Of a stretch of 64,000 nt of DNA, positions 27,878 to 39,661 are shown piece after piece; the stretch's first letter is position 1; each line of letters opens with the position of its first letter. The notes beneath the pieces were generated by a model. It was given only the letters and a program-made list of their open reading frames with translations, made no database searches and was not told the DNA's origin. The stretch comes from Limihaloglobus sulfuriphilus (GTDB lineage: Bacteria > Planctomycetota > Phycisphaerae > Sedimentisphaerales > Sedimentisphaeraceae). The stretch spans positions 744,001 to 808,000 of the forward strand of contig NZ_CP019646.1 of NCBI RefSeq assembly GCF_001999965.1, read 5' to 3'. Both the position numbers and the translations under genes were made by a program.

Positions 27878-28966
27878 TTATTGAGCGGATTGGGGCTGAA
27901 CCTGTATCTGCTGAGGTTTTTGCTGTTTGGCCGGGTCATATTCTTCGTCATAAGTCAGCTCAGCTTCTTCTTTGAGCTTTTCAATATAGCTGCTGACGTA
28001 TTTGTTGCGTTTCTCGCTTTCTAACCTGGCTTTGATGTTGGCTTTAACCTCATCAAAAGTCTGGGTATTAGCCTCTTTTTTGTCTGTAACCTTGATGATG
28101 TGGTAACCGAACTGTGTTTCTACAACATCGCTGATCTCACCAACTTCCATGGCGAAAGCTGCGTCAGAGAAAGGTTTAACCATACGGCCCTGCGAGAAGA
28201 AATTCAGGTCACCGCCGTTTTTGCCGGAAGGGCAGTCAGATTCGCTTTTTGCCAGCTCTGCAAAGTCTTCGCCCGCATCGATCTTAGCCTTAATTGCCTT
28301 TATTTCTTCTTTAGCAGCGGCTTTGTCTTCCTCTGAAGCGTCTTTTTCAACCTTTACGAGGATATGGCTGGCTCTTACCTGCTCGGGCTGTTTGAATTGC
28401 TGGGTGTTTTCATCGTAGTAATTTTTGACATCTTCGTCAGAAACAACCAACTCTTCGTCAGCAAAGTCTTCTATGAGGGCTTTAAAACCAAGACCCCGGC
28501 GGATATTGTCCTTGAGCTCTTTCATGCTGCGGCCTACCTCTTTTAGACGTGCATCAAGCTCTTCCATTGACATGCCCTGAGTGTCGGCGATGTTTTGGAT
28601 CTCTTCGTTTATATCATCTTCACTGATTTTGATTTTGCCGGCCTGGATTTTGTCGTCTATGAGCATTTCCGTTATTACCCTGTCAAGCATCTGGCCGCGG
28701 CTGCGATCCATATACTGCTTTTTAACGGATTCTTCTGCTGTTGCCAGCTGGGGTGTGTCTTTGATAATTCGTGCGTCTATATCCGATTTCATTATCTTTA
28801 TGCCATTTAAGACAGCAAGCTCTTTATCCGCACCAGAATTATCTTCGGCGGCGGCTTCCTTAGCCTTGCCGTTCACTTCGCCGTCTTCCTTAGCAGAGTA
28901 AACATCGACACTTACAGAAAACACACAAAGCAATACAGCTAATGACATCAGTGTTCTGTTAAACAT
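27878..28966 (-). CDS. Secreted parvulin-type peptidyl-prolyl isomerase (SurA/PrsA-like)
   Basis: 362 residues with AAAGGA before the ATG and a Sec signal peptide (LMSLAVLLCVFSVSVDVYSA). The N-terminal helical chaperone region (about 40-190) is SurA-like, with MLDRVITEMLIDDKI. The parvulin domain (about 200-310) has the family hallmarks RASHILVKV, FAELAKSESDCPSGKNGGDL and FGYHIIKVTD. The C-terminus is Gln-rich. The protein should fold outer-membrane or secreted proteins in the periplasm, which fits the LptD gene at the window end. Four Lys/Glu-rich charged stretches make it highly soluble. Confidence 0.9.
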   Translation of the reverse strand: MFNRTLMSLAVLLCVFSVSVDVYSAKEDGEVNGKAKEAAAEDNSGADKELAVLNGIKIMKSDIDARIIKDTPQLATAEESVKKQYMDRSRGQMLDRVITEMLIDDKIQAGKIKISEDDINEEIQNIADTQGMSMEELDARLKEVGRSMKELKDNIRRGLGFKALIEDFADEELVVSDEDVKNYYDENTQQFKQPEQVRASHILVKVEKDASEEDKAAAKEEIKAIKAKIDAGEDFAELAKSESDCPSGKNGGDLNFFSQGRMVKPFSDAAFAMEVGEISDVVETQFGYHIIKVTDKKEANTQTFDEVKANIKARLESEKRNKYVSSYIEKLKEEAELTYDEEYDPAKQQKPQQIQVQPQSAQ

Positions 28967-29123
28967 AAAATTCCTTTCTTGTGATTAGATTGCATTTATT
29001 AAATTTGACATTTTCTGAAAATTTGAGTAAAAGTCAAGGCAATTCAAGAATTGTAGTATTAGAATTTGAACAGCAATAAGTATTTACATAAATTATTAAG
29101 TCATTACATATAAGACGTGCAAA

Positions 29124-29540
29124 ATGTTCACAAAAAAACATATTTCATCATGCGATATCGAGATAACTCCCAGGTATAACGAGACAGACCAGGGCGGCGT
29201 GGTGCATCACAGTGTATATCCTGTTTATTTCGAGATGGGCAGAACTGAACTCCTTAGAGCAAACGGGTTTGCGTATAAAGACCTGGAGGCTTCCGGCTGT
29301 GCTATGGTGGTGGCTCAGTTGAATATAAAATATCGGGGGCCGGCTTATTATGACCAGAAAATCATGGTAACTACTACCTGCCAGAGGATTACAAGAGCAA
29401 GAATAGAACACAGTTATATCGTAAAAGATGCAAAAACCGGCAAAGTCATCACAGAAGGCCAAACCACACTTGCCTGCATTGACGGTGAGGGCAAGATGAG
29501 GTCAGTGCCGGATTTCCTTTTTGGAATGGCACCATCATAA
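29124..29540 (+). CDS. Hot-dog fold acyl-CoA thioesterase (YbgC/4HBT family)
   Basis: 138 residues. The hot-dog helix carries ETDQGGVVHHSVYPVYFEMGRTELLR, with the catalytic Asp replaced within the YbgC-type D-x-G-G-V-x-H-x-x-Y arrangement (DQGGVVHHSVY). Later strands include IKYRGPAYYD and ITEGQTTLACID, as in YbgC thioesterases. Such enzymes release acids from acyl-CoA or acyl-ACP and are often linked to envelope lipid metabolism. It is divergent from the parvulin gene; no strong ribosome-binding site is visible. Confidence 0.85.
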   Translation: MFTKKHISSCDIEITPRYNETDQGGVVHHSVYPVYFEMGRTELLRANGFAYKDLEASGCAMVVAQLNIKYRGPAYYDQKIMVTTTCQRITRARIEHSYIVKDAKTGKVITEGQTTLACIDGEGKMRSVPDFLFGMAPS

Positions 29541-29771
29541 ATTGAGGTTTTAGTTTAAGCCCGAAACTCATAAGTTTTAGTCATATCAAGGGTTTTATAC
29601 CTGCCGCGGTATCGAACAACAAACAATCGCAATAAATCTGAGGATTTATCCTGTTTTAGCTGGAAAATTTAAGCTGATTGTGTATCATCTACCAAATTTT
29701 AACTTATTGCGTATTTACTGCGCATTGAGAGCGTGTGATAAGAATAGAAACGTTTATATTACGGTGATAAA

Positions 29772-32984
<3,213 letters not shown>

Positions 32985-33061
32985 ACTATTGTCGTTTAAA
33001 GAAATAACAGAGAGCAACACAATGGCCCCGGGCCGGATTATATAAAACGAGGAAACAAGCA

Positions 33062-34183
33062 ATGAAGGCTATTCTGCTTTTAGAGGATGGAACAGTATTC
33101 AGCGGCAGGCCGATCGGCGCCCGCGGAGAAAAATGCGGGGAGGCTGTGTTCAATACAAGTATGTCCGGCTATCAGGAAATACTTACCGACCCGTCGTACT
33201 ACGAACAGATAATCACAATGACATATCCGCTTATCGGCAACTACGGAGCCAATAAGGTTGACCTTGAATCGAAAAAAAGTTTTGTCAGCGGTTTTATTGT
33301 AAAGGAAAACTGCCCATATCCAAGCAGCTGGCGAAGCGAAATGTCTCTGGACGAATTTCTTAAGAGCCAGAATATTGTCGGAATGGAAGGCATTGACACA
33401 AGAAAGCTCGTGCGTCACCTGAGAACAAAGGGCGCTATGCGGGCGATTATATCGTCAGTGGATTCTGACATTGACTCACTTAAGAAAAAATTAGCGGATT
33501 ACCCCGGGCTTCTCGGCAGGGATATTGTCTCGGACGTCTCCACAAGGACGCAGTATTCATGGACAAAGGGCGTTACTGATGTCCTCAGCGGAGTGGAGAA
33601 TAACCCGCCAAAGAAATACAGGGTAGTCGCGTATGATTACGGGATCAAGCACAATATTCTGCGTCTGCTCTGCTCGCAGGGTTTTGATGTAACTGTCGTT
33701 CCTGCTGATACTTCAGCAGAGGATGTGCTTTCAATGAAACCCGACGGGGTGTTTCTCAGCAACGGCCCCGGCGATCCGGCACCGCTGAAATACGCCATCG
33801 GAAACATAAAAAAACTGCTCGGCAAGGTACCAGTGTTCGGTATATGCCTGGGCCATCAGCTGCTGGCGATTGCCCTGGGAGCGAAGAGTTATAAACTCAA
33901 ATTTGGACATCGCGGCGCCAACCATCCGGTTAAAAATCTCGACAATGACCAAATTGAGGTTACCTGTCAGAACCACGGTTTCTGCATTGATCTTGATTCG
34001 ATAAAGGGTGTTGACGTAGAAACGACGCACATAAACCTCAACGATAATACGCTTGCCGGCATCAGGTGCAGAGAATTGAAGGCCTTCGCGGTTCAGTACC
34101 ACCCGGAAGCCTCGCCCGGGCCGCATGATTCGAGATACCTCTTTGATTATTTCAGGGAATTGATAGAATCTGATAAGGCTTAA
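33062..34183 (+). CDS. carA: Carbamoyl-phosphate synthase, small (glutaminase) subunit
   Basis: 373 residues with GAGGAA before the ATG. The N-terminal CPSase domain begins LLLEDGTVFSGRPIGA and contains FNTSMSGYQEILTDPSY. The class I glutamine amidotransferase domain has FLSNGPGDPAPL, the nucleophile Cys262 in VFGICLGHQLLAIALGA, and the His/Glu pair in VQYHPEASPGPHDS. Supplies ammonia to CarB. It lies 77 bp after carB, the reverse of the usual carA-carB order. A cyclophilin and a phosphoribosyltransferase follow with small gaps. Confidence 0.96.
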   Translation: MKAILLLEDGTVFSGRPIGARGEKCGEAVFNTSMSGYQEILTDPSYYEQIITMTYPLIGNYGANKVDLESKKSFVSGFIVKENCPYPSSWRSEMSLDEFLKSQNIVGMEGIDTRKLVRHLRTKGAMRAIISSVDSDIDSLKKKLADYPGLLGRDIVSDVSTRTQYSWTKGVTDVLSGVENNPPKKYRVVAYDYGIKHNILRLLCSQGFDVTVVPADTSAEDVLSMKPDGVFLSNGPGDPAPLKYAIGNIKKLLGKVPVFGICLGHQLLAIALGAKSYKLKFGHRGANHPVKNLDNDQIEVTCQNHGFCIDLDSIKGVDVETTHINLNDNTLAGIRCRELKAFAVQYHPEASPGPHDSRYLFDYFRELIESDKA

Positions 34184-34242
34184 AGTGTATGAGGGCTTTA
34201 CACTGAAAAATTATTAAAAATCTAATAAGTAAGGATACGAGC

Positions 34243-34737
34243 ATGGCAAAAAAATTTATCATCAAGACTAATTACGGAAGCATAACCCTTGAGCTTGACC
34301 ATGAAAATGCACCTGTTACGTGCAGGAATTTTGAGCATTATGTGAACAAGAATTTCTTCGACGGAACCATTTTCCACCGTGTTATAAAGGGTTTCATGGT
34401 CCAGGGCGGCGGTATGACCTCGGATATGAACCAGAAACCGACAGATACGCCGATAGTTCTGGAATCAGAAAACGGGCTCAAAAACGACCGCGGCACAATC
34501 GCAATGGCACGTACAATGGACCCAAACAGCGCTACCTCACAGTTTTTCATCAACCATGCCGATAATGATTTTCTCAATTTCGCCCCCGGCAATCCCGGCT
34601 ATGCGGTATTTGGTAAAGTCACAGAGGGCATGGAAGTGGTAGATGCAATCGCTGATGTAGAGACGGGAACCAAGGGCTATCACCAGGATGTACCGATGCA
34701 GACGATAACGATCGAAACGGTTTTGCCGCTTGAGTAG
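34243..34737 (+). CDS. ppiB: Cyclophilin-type peptidyl-prolyl cis-trans isomerase
   Basis: 164 residues with AAGGA before the ATG. Cyclophilin blocks are present: GSITLELDHENAPVTCRNFEHYV, GTIFHRVIKGFMVQGGG and AMARTMDPNSATSQFFIN, ending with GNPGYAVFGKVTEGMEVVD. Active-site Arg (FHRV) and Phe/Gln residues are conserved. No signal peptide, so it is a cytoplasmic folding helper. The phosphoribosyltransferase starts only 5 bases downstream of its stop. Confidence 0.95.
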   Translation: MAKKFIIKTNYGSITLELDHENAPVTCRNFEHYVNKNFFDGTIFHRVIKGFMVQGGGMTSDMNQKPTDTPIVLESENGLKNDRGTIAMARTMDPNSATSQFFINHADNDFLNFAPGNPGYAVFGKVTEGMEVVDAIADVETGTKGYHQDVPMQTITIETVLPLE

Positions 34738-34742
34738 ATTTT

Positions 34743-35417
34743 ATGGCTTCGCTTGATATTATATGTCAGGAGCCGGTGGTATTCAGCGACCGCCGGCAGG
34801 CAGCGCATATGCTTGCTGAACACATTGCCGGGGCCTGCGGAAAAGAAAAGCCTCTCATTCTCGGCATTCCCCGCGGCGGGATGGTAATAGCAGCAGACAT
34901 CGCGGCAGAGGTTGGCGGCGATCTTGATATTATACTGACCCGAAAACTCGGTGCTCCCAATAATCCTGAGCTGGCTATTGGAGCGATAACCGAAACCGCA
35001 GAGACGGTGCTCAATGACGAGTTGATCTGTTATCTTAATGTCAGTTCAGCATATATTGAAAACGAAAAGACATCACAGAAGAATCTCATTGCACAGCGTA
35101 GCAGCCGCTACAGGGGGATATACCCCAAACAGCCGATTAAAGACAGGATCGTTGTTTTGACAGATGACGGAGTTGCCACCGGGGCGACAATGCGTGCGGC
35201 TATCTGGGCTGCAAAGGCAGAATCGCCCTCGAAGATTATTCTGGCAATTCCCGTAGCGCCGCCAGATACGGCCGCATCTCTCTCCAGGGAAGTTGACCGC
35301 ACAATATGCATCTCTGCCCCGTCAAACTTTGGAGCTGTTGGAATGTTTTACAGAGACTTCAACCAGGTTTCTGATGAAACAGTCATCAGAATACTTGAAA
35401 ATACTGCCAAGCGCTGA
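34743..35417 (+). CDS. Phosphoribosyltransferase-domain protein
   Basis: 224 residues starting 5 bases after ppiB, so translation is probably coupled; no separate ribosome-binding site is seen. Type I PRTase features are visible: IPRGGMVIAADIAAEVGGDLDI near the N-terminus and the PRPP-binding loop VVLTDDGVATGATMRAA near residues 138-154. The family member type (DUF-like PRTase with IPRGG and LGAPNNPELAIGAI) occurs in many bacteria without assigned substrate. It ends 26 bp from the convergent ribE gene. Confidence 0.85.
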   Translation: MASLDIICQEPVVFSDRRQAAHMLAEHIAGACGKEKPLILGIPRGGMVIAADIAAEVGGDLDIILTRKLGAPNNPELAIGAITETAETVLNDELICYLNVSSAYIENEKTSQKNLIAQRSSRYRGIYPKQPIKDRIVVLTDDGVATGATMRAAIWAAKAESPSKIILAIPVAPPDTAASLSREVDRTICISAPSNFGAVGMFYRDFNQVSDETVIRILENTAKR

Positions 35418-35443
35418 CAGAGAAACAGGCGAAATGGCGGCGG

Positions 35444-36085
35444 CTAAAAACCCAGGTCGCGAAGTTTTTCGATTGAGAGGGAGCCGCCGGATTTTATGTA
35501 GTTATCAACGCGTGCGGTTATGACCTTTACCACGATGTCGGTCTCTATGTTGACCGGATCGGAGGGTTTGAGTTTTGAGAGGTTTGTGTTTTTCCACGTT
35601 TCGGGAATGACCGCGACTGAAAAGCCCGCGGCGTCTTTTTTGGCTACTGTAAGGCTGATCCCGTCAACGGCGATTGAGCCTTTGTGGATTATCTCGCGGG
35701 AGATATCTGCCGGCACATCAAAGGTTAAATCCCAGAAATCGCCGCTCTGCACTGCCCGGCGGAGGCGTCCCTGTCCGTCAACGTGTCCCTGCACGATATG
35801 CCCTCCGAAACGTCCAGACGCTGCCATCGCCGGTTCGAGGTTTACACTCTCTCCGGCCTTGCGCAGTCCGGTTGTGCTTTTTTCCAGTGATTCCGGGCTC
35901 ACATCAAAGCTGATCTGTGAGCCGGCGATCTTTGACGCGGTCAGGCATACGCCGTTAACCGCCACGCTGTCGCCGTGTTTGACATCCGCGGCGATATCAG
36001 GCGCATCAACAACCAGCAGCTTCCCGCTCGCCAGCGCCGTCAGCCGTTTAACAGTTCCAAGCGTTTGAATTATTCCAGTAAACAT
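35444..36085 (-). CDS. ribE: Riboflavin synthase, alpha subunit
   Basis: 213 residues formed by two homologous lumazine-binding domains. The first begins MFTGIIQTLGTV and contains DSVAVNGVCLTA; the second has GSIAVDGISLTVAK and NLSKLKPSDPVNIETDIV. The reaction combines two lumazine molecules into riboflavin. The gene is the last of a minus-strand run: guaA, small protein, ribE. A TATAAT-like box directly before the ATG is likely coincidental. Confidence 0.95.
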   Translation of the reverse strand: MFTGIIQTLGTVKRLTALASGKLLVVDAPDIAADVKHGDSVAVNGVCLTASKIAGSQISFDVSPESLEKSTTGLRKAGESVNLEPAMAASGRFGGHIVQGHVDGQGRLRRAVQSGDFWDLTFDVPADISREIIHKGSIAVDGISLTVAKKDAAGFSVAVIPETWKNTNLSKLKPSDPVNIETDIVVKVITARVDNYIKSGGSLSIEKLRDLGF

Positions 36086-36101
36086 ATTATATCATTTCAG
36101 A

Positions 36102-36383
36102 TTAGTAACTTATGGGGTTATATCCGTGTTGCCGAAGGCTTTTTTTATCGTTTTCTTTATCTACTACCAGGCTTAACACTGCCTGCACGACCTGCTGATC
36201 GGTATATTCAGGGTGGCGGTTGCGTATTCCTGCTTCTACAATAGACCTGAGGTTGTCGCTTAATTCAATAACCATCTCCGCGCGGCGCTGGGGTCCTATT
36301 TTTCTTAAAACCTCAATCTGTTTTAAATAGGCATCTTTACTTGTGTCCTTTGGAATCATGGTTATTCTTCTTCTTATTCCCAT
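36102..36383 (-). CDS. Conserved small protein between guaA and ribE
   Basis: 93 residues if started at the ATG that overlaps the guaA end by 10 bases (GAATGGGAATAA); a second possible start is MIPKDTSK at 36359, giving 85 residues. The core [38 protein letters not shown] is a helical pattern of the type seen in a family of short bacterial proteins of unknown function (R-x-G-I-x-x-R-H-P-x-Y). No catalytic motif or membrane segment. The overlap suggests translational coupling to guaA. Confidence 0.7.
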   Translation of the reverse strand: MGIRRRITMIPKDTSKDAYLKQIEVLRKIGPQRRAEMVIELSDNLRSIVEAGIRNRHPEYTDQQVVQAVLSLVVDKENDKKSLRQHGYNPISY

Positions 36384-37921
36384 TCAATGGTTGACGGCGG
36401 TTTACTGGAGATGTCATAGACAACCCTGTTTACGCCGCGTACCTCGTTTATAATTCTGCTTGAAATCAGGCTCAATGTCTCGTATGGAATCCGTGAGAAA
36501 TCAGCGGTCATAAAATCGGTAGTATCGACCGAGCGAACCGCTATGACGTTCTCGTATGTGCGTTCATCGCCCATAACCCCGACCGTCTCAACCGGCACGA
36601 GCACCGCAAGTGTCTGGCTGACTTTGCGGTACAGTCCGGCGGCCTTGATTTCATTTATAAGTATCTCATCAGCATCACGCACAACGCGGAGCTTTTCTTC
36701 GGTTACTTCGCCAAGTACACGAACCGCCAGGCCCGGCCCGGGGAAAGGGTGCCGCCACACCATGTCTTCGGGCAGGCCGAGTATTTCGCCGAGCTTGCGG
36801 ACTTCGTCCTTGAACAGGTCACGCAGCGGCTCAACCAGGTCAAAACCGAGCTGTTCGGGCAGGCCGCCGACGTTGTGGTGCAGTTTAATGTTCGCCGCGA
36901 GGTTGCCGTCTTTTGAGCCGGATTCGATAACATCAGGGTAGAGCGTGCCTTGCGCCAGGAATTTGGCGTTTTGGATTTTGCAGGCCTCTGACTTGAATGC
37001 CTCTATGAACTCGCCGCCGATAATCTTGCGTTTTTTCTGCGGGTCAACAACACCCTTGAGCTTTGCCAGGAACTGTTTTGACCAGTCCACGACATGGAGG
37101 TTTATCTTGAAGTGGCCACGGAACATTGTTTCCACGCCTTCCCGTTCATGGTTACGTAAAAGCCCGTTATCAACGAAGATACACACAAGCTGATCGCCGA
37201 TTGCCTTATGCAGAAGCGCCGCGACAACCGCCGAGTCAACGCCGCCGCTGAGTCCGCAGATAACGGTGTCATCGCCAACCTTTTGCCGGACGGCTTCAAT
37301 GGCTTCCTCGGCGAAGTCCTGCATCTTCCAGGAGCCTTCGCAGCCGCAGATGTTATACAGGAAGTTTCGCAGAATCTCCATGCCTTCCGGCGTGTGGGTT
37401 ACCTCTGGGTGGAACTGAACGCCGTAGAACTTCATCTTGCTGTTCCGCACAGCGGCATAAGGGCAGCTCTCTGTTGAGGCGAGAATGTCAAAGCCCGCCG
37501 GCACCGCGTCAATCTGGTCGCCGTGGCTCATCCAGACGGTAGTTTCTTCGTTGACGGCGTTAAACAGGTCACTTGAATCCTTTACGGTGATTTTTGCCCT
37601 GCCGTATTCGCGGCTTTTTGCCGGCTTGATATGCGCGCCGAGCATGGAGGTGGCGAGCTGCATTCCGTAGCATATCCCCAGAACCGGCACACCAAGCTCG
37701 AAAATACGCGGGTCAGTTTTCGGGGCGTTATCCGCATACACGCTGGCAGGGCCGCCGGAGAGGATAATGCCCGCGACGCCGTCCTCGGCAAGCCGCTCTA
37801 TCTCGATATCAGGGCGGTAAATCTTTGAATATACATTGTTTTCCCTGACTCTTCGGGCTATAAGCTGGCCGTACTGGCTTCCAAAATCAAGTATTGCTAT
37901 GGTTTCTCTGTGTTGGTTCAT
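36374..37921 (-). CDS. guaA: GMP synthase (glutamine-hydrolysing)
   Basis: 515 residues. The N-terminal class I amidotransferase has [15 protein letters not shown], nucleophile Cys84 in [10 protein letters not shown], and the His171/Glu173 pair in [10 protein letters not shown]. The ATP-pyrophosphatase domain starts with the P-loop [13 protein letters not shown] (225-230). The C-terminal dimerisation domain ends [13 protein letters not shown], the family hallmark. Converts XMP to GMP, the step after GuaB. No strong ribosome-binding site is seen before the ATG. Confidence 0.97.
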   Translation of the reverse strand: MNQHRETIAILDFGSQYGQLIARRVRENNVYSKIYRPDIEIERLAEDGVAGIILSGGPASVYADNAPKTDPRIFELGVPVLGICYGMQLATSMLGAHIKPAKSREYGRAKITVKDSSDLFNAVNEETTVWMSHGDQIDAVPAGFDILASTESCPYAAVRNSKMKFYGVQFHPEVTHTPEGMEILRNFLYNICGCEGSWKMQDFAEEAIEAVRQKVGDDTVICGLSGGVDSAVVAALLHKAIGDQLVCIFVDNGLLRNHEREGVETMFRGHFKINLHVVDWSKQFLAKLKGVVDPQKKRKIIGGEFIEAFKSEACKIQNAKFLAQGTLYPDVIESGSKDGNLAANIKLHHNVGGLPEQLGFDLVEPLRDLFKDEVRKLGEILGLPEDMVWRHPFPGPGLAVRVLGEVTEEKLRVVRDADEILINEIKAAGLYRKVSQTLAVLVPVETVGVMGDERTYENVIAVRSVDTTDFMTADFSRIPYETLSLISSRIINEVRGVNRVVYDISSKPPSTIEWE

Positions 37922-37979
37922 GTTAAAATATTTATAAAGGATTTATCTTTGGTTTCGGCAGGACTGTCCTGCATGTAAT

Positions 37980-38060
37980 CTCATATCAGATATATACAAT
38001 ATCACAAATCTCAAATCCGACATCTCAAATTTCAAATCTGAAATCTCATTTATCAAATCA
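37980..38060. repeat. AT-rich degenerate repeat tract
   Basis: Several imperfect copies of an ATCTCAAAT-like unit (ATCACAAATCTCAAATCC, ATCTCAAATTTCAAATC, AAATCTCATTTATCAAATC) occur between guaA and the radical SAM gene. AAATTTCAAATCT also occurs inverted at 44028-44040. Low-complexity intergenic DNA of this sort is seen in planctomycete genomes; no function is claimed. Confidence 0.55.
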
Positions 38061-38124
38061 CTCTGCTGATATTCTATAACTAAAACGCCAAAATGAAAAT
38101 TCTTTCTGAAAAACTTTATTTAAG

Positions 38125-38153
38125 TTGACATTGCCAAAATAAAAACCAATAAT
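38125..38153 (+). promoter_or_regulatory. Promoter placed for a leaderless radical SAM mRNA
   Basis: TTGACA at 38125-38130 and AATAAT at 38148-38153 with 17-bp spacing. The last base of the -10 box is only 7 bases before the ATG at 38161, so transcription should begin at or next to the A of the start codon. No ribosome-binding site is present, which fits. Confidence 0.65.
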
Positions 38154-38160
38154 AAACCAA

Positions 38161-39246
38161 ATGAATACCGAACAAAAACTTTCTGTTCTTGCTGATTCGG
38201 GAAAGTACGATCTTGCCTGCTCGTGTAAGTACGATTACGAGCCGGGGCGGGTCAGGGGAGACGCCGGCAAATGGATTTATCCCTCTGCACTTCCGGGCGG
38301 CAGAAAAATGCACCTTCTCAAAACGCTATTGAGTAATGAGTGCGTCAACGACTGCACCTACTGCCCGTTTAACTGTGTTTCTAATACCCAAAGGTGCACT
38401 CTTGAGCCGGAGGAGCTGGCGGCAATGTTTTCGCGGCTAAAATCCGCCCGGATGGTGGATGGTCTTTTCGCATCTTCCGGTGTTTGCGGCTCAACAGAGA
38501 AGACAATGGCAAAGATAATCGCTGTTGCGGAGATTCTCAGAAAGAAGCAGCATTTCAGGGGTTTTATTCACCTCAAGATTGTCCCTGGTGCAAGCGACGA
38601 GGCAGTGCGCCAGGCGGTTATGCTGGCGTCCCGGGTATCTGTAAACATTGAGGCTCCGAGCCCGGAAAGGCTGGCTAAGCTCAGCCGCAGAAAGGATTTC
38701 CACAACGACATAATACGAACAATGAAGAAGATAAACGAATACAAACAGCTCAAAAAAGGCTCAAAGGGACAGACCACACAATTTGTGGTAGGAGCCGCCG
38801 GCGAGAGCGACAGGGAGATAGTCATCGCAACCCACCGATTATACAATGGTTATGATATGGAACGTGTTTATTATTCCGCGTTCCAGAACACCGCTTCCGA
38901 TGAGCCCGCCGGAGATGAAGGGTTTGTCCGCGAGCACAGGCTCTATCAGGTCGATTATCTGCTTAGAAAATATAAGTTTGACAAAAATGATATCCTCTTT
39001 GACAGCGATGGCAGGCTGGATTTAAACCGGGATCCCAAACAGGTCTGGGCAGATTCTCATCCTGAATTTTTCCCCGTAAATATAAACAGAGCAGGTCGTT
39101 ATGAGCTGTTGAGAGTTCCCGGAATCGGCCCTGTTGGAGCCTCGAGAATTATAAGCAGGAGGCGAAACGGCAGGATAACCGATGCGTCTGAGCTTGCGGC
39201 TATGCGTGTAAGGCACCGATTAGCCGGTTCTTACATAGTTTTTTAA
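38161..39246 (+). CDS. Radical SAM protein of the putative DNA modification/repair family
   Basis: 361 residues. The N-terminus KLSVLADSGKYDLACSC matches the start of this family (rSAM linked to uracil-DNA glycosylase). The iron-sulfur motif CVNDCTYC gives Cys61, Cys65 and Cys68. A further marker is DGLFASSGVCGSTEKTM. The C-terminal helix-hairpin-helix (about 305-345, with LLRVPGIGPVGASRIISRR) is a DNA-binding element. In other genomes the gene sits next to a linked uracil-DNA-glycosylase-like gene; none is present here within several kb. The function is predicted but, to my knowledge, not proven. Confidence 0.9.
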   Translation: MNTEQKLSVLADSGKYDLACSCKYDYEPGRVRGDAGKWIYPSALPGGRKMHLLKTLLSNECVNDCTYCPFNCVSNTQRCTLEPEELAAMFSRLKSARMVDGLFASSGVCGSTEKTMAKIIAVAEILRKKQHFRGFIHLKIVPGASDEAVRQAVMLASRVSVNIEAPSPERLAKLSRRKDFHNDIIRTMKKINEYKQLKKGSKGQTTQFVVGAAGESDREIVIATHRLYNGYDMERVYYSAFQNTASDEPAGDEGFVREHRLYQVDYLLRKYKFDKNDILFDSDGRLDLNRDPKQVWADSHPEFFPVNINRAGRYELLRVPGIGPVGASRIISRRRNGRITDASELAAMRVRHRLAGSYIVF

Positions 39247-39253
39247 ATTTTCC

Positions 39254-39282
39254 TTGACATTATAAAGCTATATCCCGATAAT
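39254..39282 (+). promoter_or_regulatory. Strong promoter of the PEP-CTERM gene
   Basis: TTGACA at 39254-39259 and GATAAT at 39277-39282, spacing 17. It lies 8 bp after the radical SAM stop codon. Predicted start near 39289, 373 nt before the ATG at 39662. Confidence 0.7.
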
Positions 39283-39424
39283 GAACAAAGTGTTAAGTGG
39301 AATATTATCGAAAGGAACCACAAGTTAGAAGTTATTCCAAAATATTTCATTTCAGAAGTCTCTTTCTCGGCGCGGTTTGATGCTGCGCGAATTTGAAGAG
39401 GCAGCCTGCCCGTGCGGGCTTTGC

Positions 39425-39440
39425 GCTCTTTAACAATTTA
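39425..39440 (+). promoter_or_regulatory. rRNA-type boxA antitermination element
   Basis: GCTCTTTAACAATTTA; the core GCTCTTTAACA equals the enterobacterial rrn boxA, and the following AATTTA also matches the E. coli rrn leader as I remember it. A short GC hairpin lies 5 bases upstream, as boxB does in rrn leaders. No rRNA gene follows. See findings. Confidence 0.5.
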
Positions 39441-39661
39441 ATCTTTTCCCGGTCTGGTCTGAAATCAGAAGAAAGAAGCGTTAAAAGGTTTGCTGCCGAT
39501 TACTGTAATTCTTTGTCGTTGAAGATGTAATCGCGTACAGGCGGCGGGTCTTTGATATTCAGGTCTGGTTGGAAATTAGAAGTCGTTATCACATAGCCTT
39601 GCGGGGTTGTCCTGCGGGCAGTTAATCGAAGAAGAACTCGAGAAACCTGGAGACTTAAAAG

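Larger units (their letters stand above)
39247..39661 (+). other. Long leader region of the PEP-CTERM gene (415 bp)
   Basis: The region holds one consensus promoter, then about 370 nt of leader. A GCCC-GTGC-GGGC hairpin (39408-39419) directly precedes a boxA sequence (39425-39440). A 21-nt element, GGTCTGGTCTGAAATCAGAA plus G at 39451-39471, recurs with 18 of 21 matches at 39562-39582. No open reading frame is convincing. The GAAGTCTCTTT string at 39356-39366 also occurs in the cassette repeats at 6.4 and 6.9 kb. Confidence 0.6.

Noticed and set aside
36543-37477. Plus-strand frames inside guaA
   Set aside because: Antisense shadows of a fully conserved enzyme gene; no translation signals.
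39289-39661. Remnant rRNA operon near the boxA sequence
   Set aside because: No 16S-, 23S- or tRNA-like sequence follows; only the leader resemblance is present.
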